Source: CAZODA01 sp964578485 (GTDB taxonomy: Bacteria > Bacteroidota > Bacteroidia > Bacteroidales > Marinilabiliaceae). Taken from it: 11,161 nt of DNA. How positions within the stretch are numbered: position 1 is the first letter of the stretch; every line of letters begins with the position of its first letter. Shown here one piece after another: positions 6,695-11,161 of the stretch. The position numbers and the translations under genes are program-made. The stretch lies in assembly GCA_964578485.1 (NCBI GenBank), contig CAZODA010000078.1, positions 1-11,161 of the forward strand. Direction: 5' to 3'. Under the pieces are notes generated by a model. It ran no database searches. It saw only the letters and a program-made list of their open reading frames with translations, and was not told where the DNA came from.

Positions 6695-7555
6695 TTAACC
6701 TAAATAAGATTTAAGCAATTTACTCCTTGAAGTATGTCTTAATCTTCTTATAGCTTTTTCTTTAATCTGTCTTACCCTTTCCCTGGTTAAACCAAAGCGT
6801 TCACCAATCTCTTCAAGAGTCATTTCTTGACATCCAATACCAAAGAAAAGCTTTATTATATCACTTTCGCGATCGGTAAGAGTTGCTAAAGCCCTTTCGA
6901 TTTCCTTAGATAGTGACTCATTAATCAATGTCCTGTCGGCATTAGGTGAATCACTGTTTACCAATACATCAAGCAAACTGTTGTCCTCTCCTTCAACAAA
7001 AGGAGCGTCAACTGAAATGTGACGACCTGCAACACGTAAAGTATCAGTAACTTTGTCAGGTGGAATCTCAAGCTTATCAGCTAACTCTTCAGGAGAAGGC
7101 TTGCGTTCGTGTTTCTGCTCAAACTTAGAAAAAGCCTTGTTGATTTTGTTTAAGGAACCAACCTGGTTTAATGGTAAACGTACAATACGAGATTGCTCGG
7201 CAAGAGCCTGCAAAATCGATTGACGAATCCACCAAACTGCATAGGAAATAAATTTGAAACCACGAGTTTCATCAAATTTCTCAGCAGCTTTTATTAAACC
7301 TAAATTACCCTCATTAATTAAATCAGGAAGACTTAAGCCTTGATTCTGATATTGTTTGGCAACTGAAACCACAAATCGCAAATTAGCCCTCGTTAATTTT
7401 TCAAGAGCCGTTTGATCACCCTTCTTAATGCGTTGCGCCAACTCAACTTCTTCTTCAACAGAAATCAAGTCTTCACGACCAATTTCCTGCAAATACTTGT
7501 CGAGCGAAGCACTTTCGCGATTAGTGATAGATTTTGTTATTTTTAATTGTCTCAT
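6695..7555 (-). CDS. rpoD: Primary RNA polymerase sigma factor (sigma-70 / sigma-ABfr type)
   Basis: The housekeeping sigma factor that directs RNA polymerase to most promoters. The 286-residue length and missing region 1.1 are typical of Bacteroidota primary sigma factors. Region 1.2 lies near residues 17-45 (SLDKYLQEIGRE onward). Region 2 covers about 52-122, with NLRFVVSVAKQYQNQGLSLPD split across 58-78, NEGNLGLIKAAEKFD (81-95) and the -10 recognition and melting helix FISYAVWWIRQSILQAL (102-118). Region 3 follows (RLPLNQVGSLNKINKAF, 126-142). Region 4 contains the -35-binding helix-turn-helix MTLEEIGERFGLTRERVRQI (245-264). The ATG at 7553-7555 precedes the usual MRQLKITKSIT start seen in this phylum. 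It is flanked by its own promoter and a strong terminator, so it is probably monocistronic. A group 2 paralogue cannot be fully excluded, but all regions are canonical. Confidence 0.95.
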   Translation of the reverse strand: MRQLKITKSITNRESASLDKYLQEIGREDLISVEEEVELAQRIKKGDQTALEKLTRANLRFVVSVAKQYQNQGLSLPDLINEGNLGLIKAAEKFDETRGFKFISYAVWWIRQSILQALAEQSRIVRLPLNQVGSLNKINKAFSKFEQKHERKPSPEELADKLEIPPDKVTDTLRVAGRHISVDAPFVEGEDNSLLDVLVNSDSPNADRTLINESLSKEIERALATLTDRESDIIKLFFGIGCQEMTLEEIGERFGLTRERVRQIKEKAIRRLRHTSRSKLLKSYLG

Positions 7556-7576
7556 TTCTTATTTTAAAATGTTCCG

Positions 7577-7607
7577 CAAAAGTACACTTTTTTATTAACT
7601 AAAGCAA
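7577..7607 (-). promoter_or_regulatory. Promoter of rpoD
   Basis: On the minus strand TTG (7605-7607), a 20-base spacer and TACTTTTG (7577-7584) match the Bacteroidota -33/-7 signals. Transcription would begin near 7570, leaving a leader of only about 15 nt before the ATG. The whole promoter fits in the 67-bp gap after the htrA stop, so rpoD need not depend on read-through from htrA. Confidence 0.55.
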
Positions 7608-7622
7608 CCTTAAACGTTGGAT

Positions 7623-9089
7623 TTATTCTTTTAAATTAATTGCATAATAGGCTGTACGTCCATTTGAATAAACACCGGATATAAATAAGGCATCATCCAC
7701 AATGTCAACAACCTTTTTCAAATCTTCTTCAGAGTTGATAGGAACCCGATTGGCCTGAATTATTATATAATCCTCACGGATACCGGCATCTCTGAATTTC
7801 CCCTCAGACACTTCTTTAACCTTTAAACCATTACGTATTCTTAATCGTTGCTTATCACCATCTGATAGCGATTCAAAAACAGCACCTAAAGTACTCATTT
7901 TACTAACTGTCTGAGCTAGCTCAGTGCCACCATGAATATTACGTAAGGTTACAGTGAAAGGTTGTGTTTTTTTATTCCTGAAAATCTCTAACTGAACATT
8001 ATCTCCCGGCCTGAAGCGACCTATCTTTTCTTGTAATTCAGGAACAGAATTTACAACATCACCATTAACACTTACAATAATATCACCCTCTTTTATACCG
8101 GCAGCTTTCGCACCGCTTCCGTCTATTACTTTTTCAACGTAAATACCACGCGAACGATCTAAATTAAGCTCACGTACAAGTTCACTGTCAACATTCTTAA
8201 TGTGAATGCCAAGTAAACCACGCTGTACTTCCCCAAATTCCATTAAATCTTCAACAACTTTCTCAACAATACTAACAGGTATCGCAAATGAATATCCGGT
8301 AAAAGACCCGGTACGTGAAGCAATAGCAGTATTAATACCAATAAGTTCACCCCTTGTGTTGACAAGTGCACCACCACTGTTTCCCGGATTAACGGCAGCA
8401 TCAGTTTGAATAAAGGCTTCTATGCTCATTTGTCCTAAAATTTGAATGCTCCGCGATTTTGCACTTACAATACCGGCTGTTACTGTGGAGGTTAGATTAA
8501 AAGGATTACCAACAGCTAAAACCCATTCGCCAATTTTAAGCTCATCAGAATTCCCAAATTCAATATAGGGCAACTGAGAAGCATCAATTTTTAAAAGCGC
8601 AATATCAGTTGTTGAATCACTGCCAACAAGAACAGCTTGAAAAGATTGATTGTCATTTAATGTGACTTCTATAACATCAGCGTTATCAATAACATGGTTG
8701 TTGGTAACAATAAAGCCATCATTAGAAATTATAACACCTGATCCTGATCCTAAAACCGGTTGCTGAGGTTGTTGCTGATAACCCCTGGGACCAAAGAAAA
8801 AATCAAAAAGAGGATGACCGGAATAAGGCTGATCACCAAGCTTGGCCCTTCCTTTGGTTTGAACGTGAACAACAGCATGTACAGTTTTATCAGCAGCATA
8901 AGTTAAATCGGGCAAGGACGTTGGAGAAGCTGATTCAGGCATAGCCGTAAACCTTGAATGATGCTCTCTTTGAACCGGAATCTCAACAATCTTTGTCTCT
9001 TCCTTGAAAAAATTGGAATATAATAAAACACCAATTATTGCCCCTATTAAGGCAACTACAAATGTGATAATTGAATTTTTTAATTTCAT
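7623..9089 (-). CDS. HtrA/DegP-like (Do family) periplasmic serine protease
   Basis: A trypsin-like serine protease and chaperone of envelope quality control, 488 residues from the ATG at 9087-9089. I prefer this start because it places a classic signal peptide or anchor directly at the N-terminus (KLKNSIITFVVALIGAIIG, residues 2-20); the frame extends upstream to 9128 but only with a TTG codon. The catalytic triad is visible: His132 in TNNHVID, Asp162 in TDIALLKI and Ser238 in GNSGGAL. Linker residues before the protease core include a Phe- and Gln-rich piece (FDFFFGPRGYQQQPQQP), resembling the flexible LA loop of DegP/DegQ. A first PDZ domain starts after RGLLGIHI (about residue 290) and contains AGIKEGDIIVSVNG; a weaker second PDZ follows to the C-terminus. 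The two-PDZ layout fits the DegP/DegQ type. Its gene sits directly upstream of rpoD. Confidence 0.92.
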   Translation of the reverse strand: MKLKNSIITFVVALIGAIIGVLLYSNFFKEETKIVEIPVQREHHSRFTAMPESASPTSLPDLTYAADKTVHAVVHVQTKGRAKLGDQPYSGHPLFDFFFGPRGYQQQPQQPVLGSGSGVIISNDGFIVTNNHVIDNADVIEVTLNDNQSFQAVLVGSDSTTDIALLKIDASQLPYIEFGNSDELKIGEWVLAVGNPFNLTSTVTAGIVSAKSRSIQILGQMSIEAFIQTDAAVNPGNSGGALVNTRGELIGINTAIASRTGSFTGYSFAIPVSIVEKVVEDLMEFGEVQRGLLGIHIKNVDSELVRELNLDRSRGIYVEKVIDGSGAKAAGIKEGDIIVSVNGDVVNSVPELQEKIGRFRPGDNVQLEIFRNKKTQPFTVTLRNIHGGTELAQTVSKMSTLGAVFESLSDGDKQRLRIRNGLKVKEVSEGKFRDAGIREDYIIIQANRVPINSEEDLKKVVDIVDDALFISGVYSNGRTAYYAINLKE

Positions 9090-9289
9090 GACAATAGTAA
9101 ATTTGAATTTCCTCTCATAAGTCAACAAATACTATGCCTGCAGGCTTTAGTTTACACTTTTTAACGGAAAGAGTAGAAAATGTCAGCTTAATAGTTAAAA
9201 AAACTACTCCACTCACGTAAAACAATTGAATAGCCGTTCTGTTCAGATATTAAAGAAAATAATAAAAAGACAAAATGTCATGAAACAGA

Positions 9290-9310
9290 ATCTTATCATC
9301 TATATAAGAT
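9290..9310 (-). terminator. Weak AT-rich hairpin after the GH88/GH105-like gene
   Basis: ATCTTAT (9290-9296) and ATAAGAT (9304-9310) form a 7-bp stem with a 7-base loop starting 2 bases downstream of the stop. The stem has only one G-C pair in its seven, and the following minus-strand sequence (TCTGTTTC) is only moderately T-rich, so termination here is uncertain. Confidence 0.3.
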
Positions 9311-9312
9311 AA

Positions 9313-10578
9313 CTAATTTTTTGAAAGTTTCATAATTTCAAGACCTGCAATTAAAACTATGCCCAATCCATGCTTTTCATTGTCTCCAACAGGACGCTTA
9401 TAATAAAATACAAGATCATCGGCAATGCCTGTGCCCACACAAACATCTATAAATTTGCCTTCAGAGGTAATCTTGTTCCTTTTTAAAGCCGTCCAACCCT
9501 GAGTTGCAATACTTCTATATTCAGGACTAATCCATCCCTCATTAACAGCCTTGGCTACTCCATAAACAAAAAGCGCAGTAACAGACGATTCTTGATAAGA
9601 ATCAGGCTTGTCCAATAATTGCTTCCACATACCATCAGCATCCTGATATCTTGAAAAACCAATAATTTGCTTTTCCAATATAGCTATTAAAGCACCCCTT
9701 TGAGGATGGTCGCTAGGAAGCTTTTCCAATAAATCACATATAGCTAAAGTTATCCAACCGTTGGCACGTCCCCAATGAGCTACACCATTGATACCGGGAT
9801 CTGAATAATAGCAATGATAAAATAAACCGCTAAGAGGGTCCCAAAGATGTTCATCCATTTTTAAAACCTGATGAATGGCATCATCAAAATATTGTGAAAT
9901 ACCGGAAAAAGCACCCATACGTGATAAAAATGAAACCGACATAAAAAGATCATCAGCCCAAACAGTTAAATTCCTTGGAAAAGTCCTGCTTAAAGTCCCG
10001 TCCTCTAAACGATCCTGACCATAAGATATATGATTTGCCGTATTATTGATGTATTCAAGATACTCAACCTGAGGATTCAATTCATGAACATCTATGACAC
10101 TCGCACCCATAGCACCGCAATCGTCAAGTTCCTTGAAATTCCATAATTGACCAAAAGGCCAATGCCAATGACGACGATCATCCCTGAAACGTTCTTTGAA
10201 ATATTCATAGTTGGCAAAACCATAAGCAACATGGTTTAAAGCATAATTGATGTATTTGTCTTCATCTAAATACTTCCCAAGACGTATCATCGCCATATTG
10301 GTAACACCGGCAGAATAATGCCATTCCATTAAAGGACTGGCAAAACGAACATCCTCACCCTCAGGAATTTCATCCGTGGAATTGTAAACTTCTTTTGTAG
10401 TTATACCTACATATTGAGTAACAGGCTGCTCTAAAATGTGATCAGCTATTAAACGAATAACTGCCTCGTCGCTTAAACGCAAAATGTTGACCTCTTCAAC
10501 AGCGGCTGTACCATTTCCATTGTTACAACTATTAAATAATAAACCGCCTAAAAGTAAAATTGAGAATATCTTTTTCAT
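9313..10578 (-). CDS. GH88/GH105-like lipoprotein, probable unsaturated glycuronyl hydrolase
   Basis: A 421-residue predicted lipoprotein: MKKIFSILLLGGLLF leads to the lipobox FNSC with Cys18, then a Asn/Gly-rich linker. The rest resembles an (alpha/alpha)6-barrel of the GH88/GH105 type, which removes the unsaturated uronic acid left at the end of oligosaccharides by polysaccharide lyases (YteR-like enzymes act on rhamnogalacturonan fragments). Supporting motifs are VWADDLFMSVSFLSRMG (206-222) with the candidate catalytic Asp at 209, GLFYHCYYSD (251-260), HWGRANGW (268-275) and DGMWKQLLDKPDSYQESSV (315-333). The lipid anchor suggests location in the periplasm or at the outer membrane. No SusC/SusD, lyase or regulator is adjacent on the visible side, so the substrate is unknown. 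The ATG at 10576-10578 starts exactly at the signal peptide. No clear TAnnTTTG promoter was found upstream. Confidence 0.85.
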   Translation of the reverse strand: MKKIFSILLLGGLLFNSCNNGNGTAAVEEVNILRLSDEAVIRLIADHILEQPVTQYVGITTKEVYNSTDEIPEGEDVRFASPLMEWHYSAGVTNMAMIRLGKYLDEDKYINYALNHVAYGFANYEYFKERFRDDRRHWHWPFGQLWNFKELDDCGAMGASVIDVHELNPQVEYLEYINNTANHISYGQDRLEDGTLSRTFPRNLTVWADDLFMSVSFLSRMGAFSGISQYFDDAIHQVLKMDEHLWDPLSGLFYHCYYSDPGINGVAHWGRANGWITLAICDLLEKLPSDHPQRGALIAILEKQIIGFSRYQDADGMWKQLLDKPDSYQESSVTALFVYGVAKAVNEGWISPEYRSIATQGWTALKRNKITSEGKFIDVCVGTGIADDLVFYYKRPVGDNEKHGLGIVLIAGLEIMKLSKN

Positions 10579-10763
10579 AATAATTGGATATAATATGTTT
10601 GATAAATAATTGAAGCTGCATTTTTTAAACTAAATTATTGAACTTAATTCAGACTCGTAATCACACAATAATTTCAATATATAAAAATAGAACTAGATTT
10701 TTCAAAATGCAATACACAAATTGTTAATTCATTTAAACTTTTTGTCACAAAAAAAAATCATCA

Positions 10764-10843
10764 AATTAGTTAATTAGAAGATTAGAAAATCAATTACGAA
10801 TCTTCAATTACGAATTACGAATTAATTGATTCAATTACAAATT
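10764..10843. repeat. Cluster of short AT-rich direct repeats
   Basis: Three consecutive 8-mers (AATTAGTT, AATTAGAA, GATTAGAA at 10764-10787) are followed by repeats of another type: CAATTACGAAT at 10791-10801 and again at 10805-10815, then TACGAATTA and CAATTACAAATT variants. The 8-mers are the same family as the array at 10946-11041 on the other side of the GC-rich hairpin. Confidence 0.65.
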
Positions 10844-10873
10844 AAAAAGATGAAACTCGAAACTGGTTGTTTT

Positions 10874-10932
10874 GAGCGCAGCGAAATCCCGGCTAACGCC
10901 GGTAGGCGTGAGACGGGAGAGCGAAGTCGAAA
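10874..10932. repeat. REP-like GC-rich hairpin flanked by imperfect direct repeats
   Basis: In strongly AT-rich surroundings, TCCCG (10887-10891) pairs with CGGGA (10914-10918), and inside it ACGCC (10896-10900) pairs with GGCGT (10905-10909) around a GGTA loop, with 4-by-4 internal loops between. An alternative hairpin is CCGGC (10889-10893) with GCCGG (10898-10902) around TAAC. The hairpin is bracketed by related direct repeats GAGCGCAGCGAAA (10874-10886) and GAGCGAAGTCGAAA (10919-10932). The GAGCGAAGTCGAAA form resembles dispersed extragenic repeats common in Bacteroidota genomes, from memory. Confidence 0.6.
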
Positions 10933-10945
10933 CGCCCTAATTAAA

Positions 10946-11041
10946 AATGAAGGAATGAAGAAATGAAGAAATTAGTTGATGTGATGATTAGTAGATTAGG
11001 AAATTAGTGGATTAGCAGATTAGTAGATTAGCAGATTAGAA
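10946..11041. repeat. 8-bp-phased degenerate tandem repeat array, 12 units
   Basis: The 96 bases divide without slippage into twelve 8-mers: AATGAAGG, AATGAAGA twice, AATTAGTT, GATGTGAT, GATTAGTA, GATTAGGA, AATTAGTG, GATTAGCA, GATTAGTA, GATTAGCA and GATTAGAA. The general form is (G/A)AT(T/G)A(G/A)NN. An 8-bp period does not preserve reading frame, and stop codons occur in all frames, so this is not protein-coding. Confidence 0.8.
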
Positions 11042-11078
11042 AATTGAAAATGTTGAGGACAACGTCGTTTAGATGGGG

Positions 11079-11159
11079 TTAGTTATCAATTTTTAATGTA
11101 CTCAATGCATCCTGCTTTGAGAAAAGGTTTGAATCATGCAAATATGTAATTGGCAAATA
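11079..11159 (-). CDS. Possible C-terminal tail of a gene entering from the right edge
   Basis: On the minus strand the frame is open from the right edge for 26 codons and ends at a TAA (11079-11081). The peptide (...DSNLFSKQDALSTLKIDN) has ordinary composition but matches nothing I recognise. In AT-rich DNA an open stretch of this length occurs often by chance, so this is a weak call; the sequence beyond the window is needed to decide. Confidence 0.2.
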   Translation of the reverse strand, partial: YLPITYLHDSNLFSKQDALSTLKIDN

Positions 11160-11161
11160 AA

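Larger units (their letters stand above)
10579..11161. other. 583-bp repeat-rich region upstream of the GH88/GH105-like gene
   Basis: The first part (10579-10760) is plain AT-rich DNA that must hold the promoter of the lipoprotein gene, though no consensus box is obvious. From 10764 onward it is filled with short repeats and one GC-rich hairpin element, listed separately. The last 120 bases show no complete gene. No terminal inverted repeats, transposase gene or target-site duplication was seen. Confidence 0.6.

Noticed and set aside
8206..8409. Plus-strand open frame of 67 codons antisense to the HtrA-like gene
   Set aside because: It covers the protease core on the other strand and is a shadow of constrained codons there.
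9090..9128. N-terminal extension of the HtrA-like protein to 9128
   Set aside because: The extension begins at a TTG codon and puts 13 charged residues before a classic signal sequence; the ATG at 9087-9089 fits far better.
9136..9145. 10-bp palindrome GCCTGCAGGC upstream of the HtrA-like gene
   Set aside because: Single short palindrome without a second copy or promoter context strong enough to call an operator.
10946..11041. CRISPR array
   Set aside because: The repeats are 8 bp and contiguous, with no spacers of constant length and no cas genes nearby.
10764..11041. Insertion sequence or integrative element end
   Set aside because: No transposase or integrase frame, no terminal inverted repeats and no target-site duplication are visible; the region is better described as extragenic repeats.

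Overview
The window looks like chromosomal DNA of an AT-rich member of the Bacteroidota, most likely a Bacteroidales/Marinilabiliales-type organism; the genus cannot be told from the sequence. The evidence is a short primary sigma factor without region 1.1, several promoter-like TAnnTTTG boxes, few Shine-Dalgarno-like sequences, a UpxY/NusG-like antiterminator, a DUF2807 lipoprotein and a GH88/GH105 lipoprotein. No rRNA, tRNA, CRISPR array or intact insertion sequence was seen.

Layout from left to right. The last 41 codons of a plus-strand outer-membrane beta-barrel protein end at 128, followed by a strong hairpin. A GT4-like glycosyltransferase (266-1363, minus) lies downstream of gyrB (1453-3423, minus), separated by a perfect 12-bp-stem terminator. 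A 511-bp gap (3424-3934) holds divergent candidate promoters and a short coding-like stretch. The only complete plus-strand gene is a UpxY-type NusG paralogue (3935-4450). It meets, tail to tail with an 8-bp overlap, a minus-strand nucleotidyltransferase-fold protein (4443-5573). Further right, all on minus, are a DUF2807 lipoprotein (5652-6449), the primary sigma factor rpoD (6695-7555, with a clear terminator and its own promoter), an HtrA/Deg periplasmic protease (7623-9089) and a GH88/GH105-like lipoprotein (9313-10578). The last 583 bp (10579-11161) are non-coding or nearly so and rich in repeats: an 8-bp-phased degenerate tandem array, a second cluster of short AT repeats, and a compact GC-rich hairpin flanked by direct repeats.

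Functionally this is mostly a housekeeping neighbourhood (DNA gyrase B, primary sigma factor, envelope protease) interspersed with envelope and polysaccharide genes (glycosyltransferase, UpxY, nucleotidyltransferase, glycoside hydrolase). Each gene appears to be its own transcription unit or a very short one. I see no convincing new multi-gene system. The most notable points are the UpxY-like regulator with no operon downstream of it and the structured repeat region at the right end.
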